Positions 47,502 to 57,279 of a DNA stretch of 58,792 nucleotides are shown here, piece by piece (position 1 is the stretch's first letter; each line of letters begins with the position of its first letter). The position numbers and the translations under genes were made by a program. Origin of the DNA: Corynebacterium curieae (GTDB lineage: Bacteria; Actinomycetota; Actinomycetes; Mycobacteriales; Mycobacteriaceae). The stretch is taken from the NCBI RefSeq assembly GCF_027570035.1, contig NZ_JAKMUU010000008.1, positions 1-58,792 on the forward strand. Direction: 5' to 3'. The notes under the pieces are model-generated. The model was not told where the DNA came from. It made no database searches and saw nothing but the letters and a program-made list of their open reading frames with translations.

Positions 47502-48986
47502 TTACTGCTTCGCTGGGACAAATGGGGTTACCTCACGGGCTGCGCGCAGGCGAGCCAGCGTCGAGTCCTTGCCCAGCAGTTCCATGGACTCAAAGAGCGG
47601 TGGGGAAACCTGTGCGCCGGAAATTGCCACGCGCAGTGCACCGTAGGCCTTACGAGGTTTCAGCTCGAGGTCTTCAATAAGCGCCTTGGAAAGGGCCGCT
47701 TCGATGTTTTCCGTCTTCCAGTCCGCAACGTCTTCTAGGGTCTCAATACCCACCTCGAGCGGCTGTTTCGCCTCTTCCTTGAGGTTTTTCTTCGCCGCCT
47801 TCTCATCGAGCTTCAGCTCCGCATCTGGGGTTACCAAAAAGCTCATCAGGCCGTAAGCATCAGAAAGAGTCTTGATTCGGGTCTGAACCAGGTCGGCCGC
47901 GAAGGCAAATATCTCGCCGTCATAATCGACTGGGAAGTCCGTGTATTCGGTCAAGTAGTTACGCAGACGGAAGGCAAATTCTTCTGGGTCCAGCTGGCGA
48001 ATGTGGTCCGCGTTAATAGCTTCGAGCTTCTTCTGGTCAAAGCGTGCCGGGTTACCCAGCACATCGTGGACGTCAAAGTTTTCCACCAAGTCATCCATGC
48101 TGAAAATGTCCTGGTCCGCAGACAGGGACCACCCCAGCAGGGACAGGTAGTTGAGCATGCCCTCTGGGATGATGCCGTTATCGCGGTGGTTAAACAGGTT
48201 GGACTGCGGATCGCGCTTCGACAGCTTCTTATTGCCCTCGCCCATCACGAATGGCAAGTGGCCAAACTCTGGGGTGAATTCGGCGACGCCGATCTTCTTC
48301 AGGGCGTCGTAAAGCGCAAGCTGGCGCGGAGTGGAAGATAGCAGGTCCTCACCGCGCAGCACGTGGGTAATGCGCATCAGGGCGTCATCAACCGGGTTAA
48401 CCAGGGTGTAGAGCGGTGCGCCGTTGGAACGGGCCACCACGTAGTCCGGTTGGGTCTCAGATTTGAAAGTCATCTCACCGCGCACCAGGTCGGTCCAAGT
48501 CCAGTCCTGCTCCGGCATGCGCAGGCGCCACACGGGCTTGCGGCCTTCAGCCTCAAAAGCATCGATCTGCTCCTGGGTGAGGTCACGGTCATAGTTGTCA
48601 TAGCCCAGCTTTGGGTCTCGACCAGCAGCCTTGTGACGCTCTTCTACCTCTTCGGCCGTGGAGTATGCCGGATATACAAAGCCACCCTCAATGAGCTTGT
48701 CTAGGACCTCCTTGTAGATGTCCATGCGTTGGGATTGGCGATAAGGCCCATCTGGGCCGCCCACATCAATGCCCTCGTCCCAGCCCAGCCCAAGCCAAGT
48801 CAGGGAGTCAATAATGGCCTGGTAAGACTCCTCAGAGTCGCGAGCCGCATCGGTGTCCTCGATGCGGAATACCAGCTTGCCGCCGGTGTGACGGGCATAC
48901 GCCCAGTTGAACAGTGCGGTGCGCACCATGCCTACGTGTGGGGTGCCGGTTGGTGATGGACAGAATCGAACGCGTACTTCAGTCAT
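47502..48986 (-). CDS. gltX: Glutamyl-tRNA synthetase
   Basis: GltX charges tRNA-Glu and, in organisms without glutaminyl-tRNA synthetase, tRNA-Gln. The 494-residue class I synthetase has [13 protein letters not shown] (HIGH-type motif with HVG) and KLSKRD (KMSKS-type). The ATG at 48986 gives [10 protein letters not shown]; an ATG three codons earlier is also possible. A longer open frame upstream was rejected for lack of family match. Its neighbours tRNA-Gln and tRNA-Glu are its own substrates. Confidence 0.95.
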   Translation of the reverse strand: MTEVRVRFCPSPTGTPHVGMVRTALFNWAYARHTGGKLVFRIEDTDAARDSEESYQAIIDSLTWLGLGWDEGIDVGGPDGPYRQSQRMDIYKEVLDKLIEGGFVYPAYSTAEEVEERHKAAGRDPKLGYDNYDRDLTQEQIDAFEAEGRKPVWRLRMPEQDWTWTDLVRGEMTFKSETQPDYVVARSNGAPLYTLVNPVDDALMRITHVLRGEDLLSSTPRQLALYDALKKIGVAEFTPEFGHLPFVMGEGNKKLSKRDPQSNLFNHRDNGIIPEGMLNYLSLLGWSLSADQDIFSMDDLVENFDVHDVLGNPARFDQKKLEAINADHIRQLDPEEFAFRLRNYLTEYTDFPVDYDGEIFAFAADLVQTRIKTLSDAYGLMSFLVTPDAELKLDEKAAKKNLKEEAKQPLEVGIETLEDVADWKTENIEAALSKALIEDLELKPRKAYGALRVAISGAQVSPPLFESMELLGKDSTLARLRAAREVTPFVPAKQ

Positions 48987-49102
48987 GTCAACCATCGTAG
49001 TGGAGCCCGCAATTCCAGTCCGCACTAGTCCAAAGTGGCCCCACACTACCCCGGCGCGCGGGCCACTTACGCCCTGCACCTACACGCAAATAGGGGTAAA
49101 CG

Positions 49103-49119
49103 GTAATGGATTTCATTAC
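49103..49119. promoter_or_regulatory. Zur-like palindrome 1
   Basis: GTAATGGATTTCATTAC is a near-perfect 17-base palindrome upstream of the anchored-repeat transporter operon. Its AT-rich TAATG...CATTA arms resemble sites of Fur-family metalloregulators. Zur is the most likely regulator because the operon encodes a zinc-type transporter. Confidence 0.5.
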
Positions 49120-49166
49120 AAAGCCGCAGGTCATTGAATCTGGTTTCCATTAGCATTACCAGAATA

Positions 49167-49186
49167 TGAGAATCATTTTCTATAAT
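49167..49186 (+). promoter_or_regulatory. Zur-like palindrome 2 overlapping the -10
   Basis: TGAGAATCATTTTCT (49167-49181) is close to the actinobacterial Zur-type palindrome TGAAAATCATTTTCA. It runs into TATAAT (49181-49186), a consensus -10, 41 bases before the first start codon, so a bound repressor would block the promoter. A -35 is not obvious (TTACCA, spacing 19). Confidence 0.55.
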
Positions 49187-49227
49187 TTTTCTGAACTTGT
49201 GAGAACTGCAGAAAGGCCTTCCCAACC

Positions 49228-51645
49228 GTGGCTTCCCCACGCATCCGTTTCCTTGCCACGCTGAGCACGTTGGCGTTTATAACTCCCGCCACGGCCGTCG
49301 CCGGCCCCGATGACGGCAAGCACATTGCTACCAATACCCACGTTGACTCCCCCAAGTCTTTTTGGGAAAACAACGATTTTGTCCTGAAATCCGAGTTTGG
49401 CGACCAGGCACCACCGATTACAGACACCGTTGCCTGGGTTGGCAGGGGCTATAGTGCTATGGACGGCAGCAACCAGTACCTCTATACACTGCCTGAAAAC
49501 GGCACGCAGGACTATATTGGGGCGCCCGGAACCACTTACTACACCGCCCCGCACCAGGTATCGGGAAATGCCTCGCCCATCTGGCTGGGCTTTGGCGCAG
49601 ATACTTCGTTGCCTACGGATATGTTCCGCGATGGCGTAGCTTTCCTTGACCTACTTAGCGTCGATGGCCCCGGCGAAGTCGAGCTTTTCACCAATAAAGA
49701 CGATGAGGACGGTACGCAGCTGCACCGCATGCTTGGTTCCTTCCCGGATTCACCGCACTCGGCCTACCTCGTTGCCGGGACGCATACCCACAACTCCACG
49801 CTTTTTACCAAGCCTGGGCGATACCGCCTGACTTACCGCACCAGTGCGCGCGGAAAGGATGGCCGGCTAATTGCCAATGAACCGCAGACCACCACTATTC
49901 AGGTAGGCGGACGCAAGCCTAAGAAGGAGAAGACTTTAAGCCTCAAGGAACGCTTCGCCCAGTCCGCGACTGGCGACGCCACTGCTGCCGGCTACAGCCT
50001 GCGCATGACCTCGAAGCAAGATCCCGAAAAAGATGGCGATGACAAGCTCACCACCATCTCCTTCGACGCAAAAAATAAGGCGCAGGGTACCCTGACGCTG
50101 CTTATCGACGGCTACTTCCTCACCGATCTCCCTGTTAAGAATGGCCGCGCGCAGTGGGACGAGTACATGGGACCTGATCCTTCCCGGGTGCAGGCCGTAT
50201 TCACTCCAGAGGGCGACGCCGCACGCTGGATTTCCAGGCCTTTTGAATTCCAGCCCGGCACACCTGCCCAGACAGATTCTTCTTCCTCCGCCGATACGTG
50301 GCAGGAAGCCTCCCATCCTCGCCAGCTTGCTCCCACCCAGGAAACCGAGCTGAAGGAGTTGGGCTATACCATCCGGATGCGCAAGCAGGGCAAGGGCGGC
50401 ACGAAGATCGTGGTGGATACCGAGGATAAAAACTTCAACGGTCTGCTCACCGGCGGCCTTTATGACTCAAAGGACTCCAAGTACCCCACTGTGGATCTTG
50501 AGACCCCCATTACCAACGGCCACGGCGAGGTAGCCTTTGACGAAGGCGAGTACTTCACAGGCTCTTATGCCAAGGTAAACCTGTTTCCCCATTCCACTGT
50601 GAGGGCCGGACACGCAAGCAGCGTGATCACCGAGTCCTTTACCTTCGGTGAAAATTACGAAACCACAGGGCAGTTCTCCACCACCAAAGACGAGCCAGAT
50701 AATTCTCCCGGCAAGGAAGACTCCCCTTCTCAAGCGCCTCGGCCAGACGACGATGAGTCGGAAGCCGACAAGAAGCAATGCAGCGAGAAAATCCTGCTGG
50801 ACCGAGGGCATGTTGACATCAAGGCCCAGCCTGTCGAAGGCGGCTTCACTACTGTCCTGCGCGATGACACGGCACAGCTGGATAAGAAGTCTGTCGACCG
50901 CAAACTCGATGACGTGGTGCTCGGCATACACGATAATGCGCTCACCCGGCGCAATGACAAGCTCGCGGGCAAGGAATTCGACTTCCTAGGAAAAACCGGT
51001 GAGCGATTCTATCACCTTCCGCAGACCCAGAATCAACACATTATTTGGCCTGGCTATAACACTCAAGACTTGGATTATTCCTTGACCAAAGGCAATGTTG
51101 TCAACCTCAATCTGAAGCCAATCTCCACCCCTGAGGGCGCCGAGTGGGGTGCGTTTATCGATGGAACCCACGGCAAGGGCTTTTCGCTCCTCGCTAATTC
51201 CGCTGCCAAGGACTTCACCATCGAAACCAACTTTCCGGCACATACCCACGCGCACTGGGCATTCTCCAAGCCTGGCCTCTATACCTTCGAAGCCACCTAT
51301 ACGGCCACGGGTAAAGACGGCAAGGAACTTAAGTCTGAACCGCAAACACTCACCTTTGCCGTGGGCGATAAGACCCTAGATTCTTGTTCTTCCCGCAACC
51401 CGAACGACTCCGAAGGCGAGACCCCCAGCGAAAGCCCGACGGAGAAGCCTTCCACGAAACCATCCACTCCGAATCCCCCGGACAAGCCAGCCGATGACGG
51501 TAGGCCCGAAGAGCCAACTGGTTCCTCGTTTAGCCCTTGGGGCTTAGTACTACCAGCGGTTCTTGCGGTGATTTTTAAGGCCTTTTATAACTTCTTCCGC
51601 GATAACGAGGACCTCATCCGCAAGCGTTTTGGCCTCAAGTTCTAA
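49228..51645 (+). CDS. Surface-anchored repeat protein, first gene of the operon
   Basis: The 805-residue exported protein has a signal peptide ending near ATAVAG. Two choice-of-anchor M / TIGR03769-like modules are visible, at about residues 35-228 (ending in THTHNSTLFTKPGRYRL) and 525-715 (HLPQTQNQHIIWPGYNTQ and HTHAHWAFSKPGLY). Between them lie two similar Ig-like units (about residues 245-340 and 370-475; GYSLRM and GYTIRM). A Pro/Ser/Asp linker leads to a C-terminal membrane segment near residues 768-790 and a basic tail; no LPxTG is present. GTG at 49228 has GAAAGG upstream. It probably displays metal- or ligand-binding modules on the surface. Confidence 0.85.
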   Translation: MASPRIRFLATLSTLAFITPATAVAGPDDGKHIATNTHVDSPKSFWENNDFVLKSEFGDQAPPITDTVAWVGRGYSAMDGSNQYLYTLPENGTQDYIGAPGTTYYTAPHQVSGNASPIWLGFGADTSLPTDMFRDGVAFLDLLSVDGPGEVELFTNKDDEDGTQLHRMLGSFPDSPHSAYLVAGTHTHNSTLFTKPGRYRLTYRTSARGKDGRLIANEPQTTTIQVGGRKPKKEKTLSLKERFAQSATGDATAAGYSLRMTSKQDPEKDGDDKLTTISFDAKNKAQGTLTLLIDGYFLTDLPVKNGRAQWDEYMGPDPSRVQAVFTPEGDAARWISRPFEFQPGTPAQTDSSSSADTWQEASHPRQLAPTQETELKELGYTIRMRKQGKGGTKIVVDTEDKNFNGLLTGGLYDSKDSKYPTVDLETPITNGHGEVAFDEGEYFTGSYAKVNLFPHSTVRAGHASSVITESFTFGENYETTGQFSTTKDEPDNSPGKEDSPSQAPRPDDDESEADKKQCSEKILLDRGHVDIKAQPVEGGFTTVLRDDTAQLDKKSVDRKLDDVVLGIHDNALTRRNDKLAGKEFDFLGKTGERFYHLPQTQNQHIIWPGYNTQDLDYSLTKGNVVNLNLKPISTPEGAEWGAFIDGTHGKGFSLLANSAAKDFTIETNFPAHTHAHWAFSKPGLYTFEATYTATGKDGKELKSEPQTLTFAVGDKTLDSCSSRNPNDSEGETPSESPTEKPSTKPSTPNPPDKPADDGRPEEPTGSSFSPWGLVLPAVLAVIFKAFYNFFRDNEDLIRKRFGLKF

Positions 51646-51681
51646 TCCACACCTGCCCACCAAACCAGACGGGAAACCACA

Positions 51682-53283
51682 ATGCTTCGTTCGCTTTCTT
51701 CTTCACCCCGGCGCACCCTGCTGCGGCGCCGGTATATTTCAGTACTCGCTGCTGTCTTTGCCGCAGTCTTAGCCTTCTTCTCTCCCGGCGCGGCGTTGGC
51801 TTTCGATGAGGTCTTTGATTCCGGGCACGTCGATGCTTTCTACGTCACGGCTCCTAGTGGCAAGCTGCACCTTTCGATGAAAGAAGACATCACGGGATCG
51901 GGCGTGCCACGTTCCGGCGATGATGTGGCGCTCAAGGTCGTGGAGGACGCCTGGTCCGATGCCACAGAGGCGGTACCGGAAATCGGACAACCCACCTATT
52001 TCTTGCCACAGACCCAAGACCAGCGCATCATTTGGCCGGGCTGGGATACTCAGCCCGCGCGCGATGGCGGCTTCGATAACGTAGATCTGGAATTTGCCGA
52101 GGTTTCCGGCCCAGGTTCTGTGTATGTTTTTGAAACCAGCGGCTTTGGTGACGTCAAGGCTGTGACCGATTCCGGTTCTATGGAGCTCACCAGCGGCGAG
52201 GTCATCAACCAGCCTATTCCCGCCCACCGGCACGTCAACTGGGCTTTTAGCGAGGCGGGCGCCTACACCATGACGGTGCGTGCCCATTCCAATGGCGAAT
52301 CCAGCAACGCGGTGACCTACACCTGGGAGGTGGGCGACAGCGGCGATGCCTCCACCTCGGGTCGCGCGGCTGACTCTGGCGGAGCCACCACTGACCAAGA
52401 AGCTGCAAGCACAAAGCAGCCTGCAGACAAGAGCGACGCTAAAGCCTCGGACACGTCCGGCGCAGCAACAGACGAAGAGTGCACCGCGGGCATCATCCCG
52501 CAAATCAAAGACGATACGGTCTCGCCCTCTGAGTGGCGCGACGCCGACGGTGCCACCTTCTACCTCTCCGATAAGTCCAGCGTAAATCTCCCCCAAGAGG
52601 TAGGACCGGTGCCTGCAGGACAGGCCTGGATGATTGGTTCTACCCAGGTCGAGGGCGTGCCGTGGTTGGGCGCTAATACCCAGAGCCCATCGATGCGCGA
52701 GAATATCCCCGGCGATGTCACGTGGGAGTTAGTGGGCTTCAGGGGCCCTGGACCGATGATGGTCTACTCCCAGGGCGGGCTAGGCAAGATTGTCGGCGAT
52801 GAATGGTTCCGGGGTAACGCAGAGGCGGTGGAAGGCACCTATTCCATTGCTCCGAATACTCACGTGCACCCCAATTGGGTCTTTGGTGCCCAGGGAACCT
52901 ATGACGTCACCATCCGCCAGGTGGCTAAGACCAGTGAGGGCAAGCAAATCGCCGGTGAGGCGACGCTCCACTTCGTCGTCGGCGGTGATAAGCCGGCTGA
53001 GGCCTTTGACAATGGGCACTTCGACCTGGGAGCTGCTGTGAACCCGAACGGCGGTGACTGTGGGAATGGTGCGGCGACAGGTGGGGCGTCGGCAAGCGAA
53101 AGTGGCTCTGCAGCACACGCTGGATCGGAGAATGGTCAGTCGGCGCAGGCGCAAGGCACGGGTGGCTCTTTGGCCAATACTGGCACGCCCATCGTTCCCC
53201 TCGGCATTGGAGCGCTGGGCTTGGGTATGCTCTTCCTCGGCTTGGGAATTGCGCGCCTAGCAGTAGCTAAGGCAGCAGACTAA
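51682..53283 (+). CDS. LAxTG surface protein with two anchored-repeat modules
   Basis: The 533-residue protein has a signal peptide (to about residue 40) and two modules, near residues 45-225 (FLPQTQDQRIIWPGWDTQ, HRHVNWAFSEAGAY) and 275-450 (GVPWLGANTQ, THVHPNWVFGAQGTY). A Gly/Ser/Ala-rich linker precedes LANTG at residues 497-501 and a hydrophobic stretch, which fits a class E-type LAxTG sortase signal, though the final tail is only weakly basic. It may be the covalently wall-linked member of the system. The stop overlaps the next start (TAATG). Confidence 0.85.
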   Translation: MLRSLSSSPRRTLLRRRYISVLAAVFAAVLAFFSPGAALAFDEVFDSGHVDAFYVTAPSGKLHLSMKEDITGSGVPRSGDDVALKVVEDAWSDATEAVPEIGQPTYFLPQTQDQRIIWPGWDTQPARDGGFDNVDLEFAEVSGPGSVYVFETSGFGDVKAVTDSGSMELTSGEVINQPIPAHRHVNWAFSEAGAYTMTVRAHSNGESSNAVTYTWEVGDSGDASTSGRAADSGGATTDQEAASTKQPADKSDAKASDTSGAATDEECTAGIIPQIKDDTVSPSEWRDADGATFYLSDKSSVNLPQEVGPVPAGQAWMIGSTQVEGVPWLGANTQSPSMRENIPGDVTWELVGFRGPGPMMVYSQGGLGKIVGDEWFRGNAEAVEGTYSIAPNTHVHPNWVFGAQGTYDVTIRQVAKTSEGKQIAGEATLHFVVGGDKPAEAFDNGHFDLGAAVNPNGGDCGNGAATGGASASESGSAAHAGSENGQSAQAQGTGGSLANTGTPIVPLGIGALGLGMLFLGLGIARLAVAKAAD

Positions 53284-54794
53284 TGGTGAGTGCGCTTTCC
53301 CACAATCATGGACGACGGGCTGTGGGTGCAATTCTGGCCTCCTGCCTGCTCACCGCAGGCTGTGCGTCCTCGGCCGCACTGGATGCGGAAGGTGGAGGAA
53401 AATTCAGTGTGGTGGCCACCACCCCAATCCTGGCAGACCTAGCGGGCAACGTGGCTGGCCACGATGCTGAAGTAAAGAGCCTCATTCCCAGCGGCAAGGA
53501 TCCGCATACCTTTGAACCAACGTTGCGCACCGTGCGCGATGTAGCCAACGCCGACCTGACGCTGAGCAATGGCTATCTGCTGGAGCCGCAATCTCTCATT
53601 GATACATTGCACGAATCCACCGACGCCCCCTTGATGGAGGTCGCCGATGCAGCCTCCACCCGCGGTGCCACGCTGGTGCCGCTAGTAGAAGATGTCTCCT
53701 TGGATGCTATTTGGCTGGGCCTGCGCATCAGCGGCGCCGCGCAACATTCTTCCGGAGTGGATTTTCGCATGGTCTCGGCCGACGGTCCGGGTGACGTCGC
53801 GGCCTATGTGGTCTCCACCTTCGGCACCCCGGAGGTCCTCTTTAACACAGCCGATGGCGTCGATAGCAAGGAAGATTCAATAACCCTTCCAGCCAACGCC
53901 CACACCCACGTCTCCTGGGGATTTTCCCAGCCCGGTATCTACCGCCTTGGGTTCCAAGCTGACGACGCCGAAGTCCAACACCTCACCGTAGCCGTAGGGG
54001 TAAACCCACCTAATGGCATGCAGGCCATAGATTCCGGGCACCTGGATATTGAGGGCAACCTGGCCCAGCACCGCATTGACCTGCGCGATCAAGACAAGCG
54101 ATTCGACCCCGCCACCACTGCGGTGTCCATCCCATCGTCAGTGCTGCAACCCATCCCGCCGGATCCGGCCTACCGCTTCCTCGGCGCGCCGGGCTCGGAT
54201 ACCTACCTCCTGCCGCAGGCCGTGCTGGGCAAGCACATCCACGGCGAGGTAGATCCGCACTTGTGGCACAACGTGGACAATGCTATTGCCTACGTCGACG
54301 TCATCGCTGAGGAGATGGCGCAAGCAGATCCCTCCCACGGTGCCGCCTACCGCCAACGAGCAGAGGCTTATATCAAGCGCCTGCGGGACACGGATACCTA
54401 TGTGGACCGCGCCATTTCCTCTATCCCCACCGAAAACCGGCACCTAGTGACCACCCACCATGGTTACGCCTACCTCGAGCAAGGCTATGACATTTCGGTG
54501 GCAGGCTTCGTCACGCCCAACCCGGCCATCGAGCCTTCCCCGCGGGATGTCATAACCTTGCGCCGCACGCTAGAGAACCTGCATCTGCCGGCTGTGTTTG
54601 TCGAGCCCGTGCAACAGGAAAGCACCGACACCCTCAAGCAAGCCGCTGCGGAACAAGGCGTAGAGCTGTGCCCCATCTATGGCGACACGTTTGACGACGC
54701 CGTCGGTTCCTATATCGACCTCATGAAGTTCAACGCTGACTCCTTCCAGCGTTGCCTCAACCCAATTTCCACCGATGGAGATAAAAATGCTTAA
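53283..54794 (+). CDS. Anchored-repeat ABC transporter substrate-binding lipoprotein
   Basis: The 503-residue lipoprotein (lipobox LTAGC, Cys27) is a cluster A-I ZnuA/MntC-type metal-binding protein. Likely ligands are His75 in KDPHTFEP, His326 in VDPHLWHN, His392 or His393 in TTHHGYAYL, and Asp468 in YGDTFDD. About 185 extra residues lie between the first two histidines (about residues 120-315); they form an anchored-repeat module with HTHVSWGFSQPGIY and SGHLDI. This is the TIGR03772-like architecture. It overlaps the genes on both sides. Metal is probably zinc or manganese. Confidence 0.9.
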   Translation: MVSALSHNHGRRAVGAILASCLLTAGCASSAALDAEGGGKFSVVATTPILADLAGNVAGHDAEVKSLIPSGKDPHTFEPTLRTVRDVANADLTLSNGYLLEPQSLIDTLHESTDAPLMEVADAASTRGATLVPLVEDVSLDAIWLGLRISGAAQHSSGVDFRMVSADGPGDVAAYVVSTFGTPEVLFNTADGVDSKEDSITLPANAHTHVSWGFSQPGIYRLGFQADDAEVQHLTVAVGVNPPNGMQAIDSGHLDIEGNLAQHRIDLRDQDKRFDPATTAVSIPSSVLQPIPPDPAYRFLGAPGSDTYLLPQAVLGKHIHGEVDPHLWHNVDNAIAYVDVIAEEMAQADPSHGAAYRQRAEAYIKRLRDTDTYVDRAISSIPTENRHLVTTHHGYAYLEQGYDISVAGFVTPNPAIEPSPRDVITLRRTLENLHLPAVFVEPVQQESTDTLKQAAAEQGVELCPIYGDTFDDAVGSYIDLMKFNADSFQRCLNPISTDGDKNA

Positions 54795-55653
54795 ATTAGC
54801 TACTCGCACCGCCGCCTGTCTCCTTACTGCAGGCCTTGCGTTCTCTTCTAGCCCTGCCTGGGCCGGCGACCTCGCGCAGGTGGTCGGTGCCGAGGAACAC
54901 GTTGCCCCGCAAGGCGAGGACAAAGTCATCGGCACCGGCCACGTAGACGTAGGTGCTTTGCTCGATGGCACCGATTCCGAGCTCATGGCCCGCGATGATG
55001 CCGGCGACAAACCCGTCTGGCGCCACCTGGATGACCTTGTCTTTGCCGTAGGTGATAAGGCGCAGCAAACCCTGCCCGAGACCGATGACTTTGGTTTCGT
55101 CGGTGCGAATTCCGGCGATAAGCTCTGGGTGGTTCCCCAAACCGAGCAGGTCGGGGTTCCCTGGCTGGGCTGGAACACCCAGGCGCCCTCGCTTATCGAC
55201 GCCGCCGATCGCGGAGTCACGATGGAATTCCTCGGCCACTCCGGACCGGGCGATTTCTCCCTGTTTTTGCAAAACGGCGGCTTTGAAACACCACAGCTCT
55301 TGTGGTCTACCGTGCAAAAGAGCGACGAGGACTTCTGGGTCGACCTCAATACCCACACCCACGCCAATTGGACGTTTACAGAGCCAGGCACCCATCAGGT
55401 CGGAATCAGGATCAAGGGCAAGACCAAGGACGGCGCCGATTTCAGCACCGATGGCGTGCTCACCTTTGCCGTAGGCGATCATGCCGACGTTCAAGCGGCC
55501 CAAGATACTACCTGGAACCCAGACGATGCCCAGAGAGCAGGCTCTTCCATCCCCACCTGGGTGTTGATCCTCGCCGGCGTGGGTGCTGTCGTACTCTTGC
55601 TAGCCGTTGGCCTAGTACTGCGTTTTTCCAAGCGGGCCGATAGCCGTGGCTAA
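54787..55653 (+). CDS. Membrane-anchored protein with one repeat module
   Basis: The 288-residue protein has a signal peptide ending near PAWAG, one anchored-repeat module (TGHVDVG to FAVGDHAD, about residues 50-235, with PQTEQVGVPWLGWNTQ and HTHANWTFTEPGTH) and a single C-terminal membrane segment with a short basic tail. The ATG at 54787 with GGAG upstream is preferred to an earlier GTG/ATG four codons before. It overlaps both the lipoprotein and ATPase genes. Confidence 0.85.
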   Translation: MLKLATRTAACLLTAGLAFSSSPAWAGDLAQVVGAEEHVAPQGEDKVIGTGHVDVGALLDGTDSELMARDDAGDKPVWRHLDDLVFAVGDKAQQTLPETDDFGFVGANSGDKLWVVPQTEQVGVPWLGWNTQAPSLIDAADRGVTMEFLGHSGPGDFSLFLQNGGFETPQLLWSTVQKSDEDFWVDLNTHTHANWTFTEPGTHQVGIRIKGKTKDGADFSTDGVLTFAVGDHADVQAAQDTTWNPDDAQRAGSSIPTWVLILAGVGAVVLLLAVGLVLRFSKRADSRG

Positions 55654-56374
55654 ACCGCTCATTTCTGTTTCCGACCTGGACGTATCGCTGTCCCACCGCC
55701 GCGTTATCACTGGCGCCAACCTGGAGGTTCACCCCGGCGAATTTATCGGGCTTCTCGGGCCCAATGGCGCGGGCAAGACCACACTCATGCGCGCTATTTT
55801 AGGGCTTATCCCCTGCTCCGGAACCCGAAACATCGGGGGAATCGTGGGCTACGTACCTCAGCGACACGAGGTGGAATGGCACTTTCCCATCAATGTCTAT
55901 CGCACCGTGCTCAGCGGGCGTACCGGCATTATCGGCTGGCTCAAGCGGCCACGCGCTGCAGACCACGCCGCGGCAGCGGAAGCTCTTCGCCTGGTGAATA
56001 TGGAAGATTTTTCCACCCGCCCTATCGAGGAACTCTCCGGAGGTCAGCGCCAACGCGTCCTAATCGCCCGAGCGCTCGCCACGCAACCTGACGTGCTGCT
56101 GCTCGACGAGCCTTTCACCGGCCTCGATGCCCCCAATACCGAATCACTACTCGAGCTGTTTGAAGATCTTTCCCACCGCGGAAAGTCCATCATCATGTCC
56201 ACCCACAACCTGTCTGAAGCGGCTCATGCTTGTCACCGCCTCGTCCTGTTTAACGGCACCGTGGTGGCCGATGACTTCGCTACGAGCCTTCTCCACCAGA
56301 CCAAACCGTGGACGCAAACCTTTGGCGTGCGTGCCGGTTCTCCCCTGCTTTCTGCCATTGGAGTCTCCGCATGA
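55646..56374 (+). CDS. Anchored-repeat ABC transporter ATPase
   Basis: The 242-residue ATPase has Walker A GPNGAGKTT (residues 38-46), a Q-loop in GYVPQRHEVEW, signature LSGGQRQR (131-138) and Walker B VLLLDEPFTGLDAP (151-164). It matches the metal-type (ZnuC-like) ABC subfamily and the TIGR03771-like family. The GTG start overlaps the previous stop by eight bases. Confidence 0.92.
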   Translation: MAKPLISVSDLDVSLSHRRVITGANLEVHPGEFIGLLGPNGAGKTTLMRAILGLIPCSGTRNIGGIVGYVPQRHEVEWHFPINVYRTVLSGRTGIIGWLKRPRAADHAAAAEALRLVNMEDFSTRPIEELSGGQRQRVLIARALATQPDVLLLDEPFTGLDAPNTESLLELFEDLSHRGKSIIMSTHNLSEAAHACHRLVLFNGTVVADDFATSLLHQTKPWTQTFGVRAGSPLLSAIGVSA

Positions 56375-57279
56375 TAGAAATTTCCTTTCTCGATTTCCTG
56401 CGCGATCTTGCCAACCCCCACCTGGATTTCCTCGCCCGCGCAGTGGGCATCTCTGTGCTGGCGGCCATCGTCTGTGGGGTCATCGGCTGCTACGTGGTGC
56501 TGCGCGGCATGGCCTTTATTGGCGATGCCGTCTCCCACGCCGTCTTTCCCGGACTCGCCATTGCCTTTGCCCTGCAATCCTCGGTGCTCGTCGGTGGCGC
56601 GGTTGCCGGTGTGGTTGTGGCCTTGCTCATCGCCGCCTTTTCGCAGCGCCGCCACGTGCGGACAGATTCCATCATCGGTATCTTCTTCGCCGCGGCCTTT
56701 GCCTTGGGTATGGTGATCATCTCACGCACCGATGGCTATAGTGCTTCGCTCACTAGCTTTCTCTTCGGTTCACTCACCGGCGTATCCCGCACCGATATCA
56801 TCGTTGCAGCCTCTGTGTGCGCACTGGTTATCGCCATCGTTATAGCCTTTGGCCCCCAGCTCAACACCACTTGCTTGGACCGGGAGACTGCCCGCGCAAT
56901 GGGTTTGCCCGTCTTTGCATTGGACATCATCTTGTACCTGTGTGTGACAGCCGCAGTGGTCATTTCCGTGAGCACCATCGGCAATATCTTGGTCCTCGCG
57001 CTTCTCATTACTCCGGCCGCGACGGCCCGCCTGCTTACCGCAAACCTAACCACCATGATGTGGCTTTCCGCCCTCATCGGCGCATTAGCAAGCTTCCTCG
57101 GCCTCTATCTAGGGTGGGCCATTGACCTGCCGGCCGGCGCCACCATCGTGCTCACTCTCACCGTCATTTTCTTGAGTGCATGGGCCATTCACCCGCTCCT
57201 CGGCGCCCGAAAGGGCACTAGTGCCACACTTTCCGACGCCCCACATCCCACCCCACGAAAGGAATCTGCCTCCTCATGA
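56371..57279 (+). CDS. Anchored-repeat ABC transporter permease
   Basis: The 302-residue permease is of the ABC-3 (ZnuB/MntB) type: about eight membrane spans, GMAFIGDAVSHAVFPG near residues 46-61 and a Gly-rich cytoplasmic loop near DRETARAMGL. The ATG at 56371 (MIEISFLDF) overlaps the ATPase stop by four bases. An earlier in-frame start would lie in the ATPase gene and was rejected. Confidence 0.92.
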   Translation: MIEISFLDFLRDLANPHLDFLARAVGISVLAAIVCGVIGCYVVLRGMAFIGDAVSHAVFPGLAIAFALQSSVLVGGAVAGVVVALLIAAFSQRRHVRTDSIIGIFFAAAFALGMVIISRTDGYSASLTSFLFGSLTGVSRTDIIVAASVCALVIAIVIAFGPQLNTTCLDRETARAMGLPVFALDIILYLCVTAAVVISVSTIGNILVLALLITPAATARLLTANLTTMMWLSALIGALASFLGLYLGWAIDLPAGATIVLTLTVIFLSAWAIHPLLGARKGTSATLSDAPHPTPRKESASS

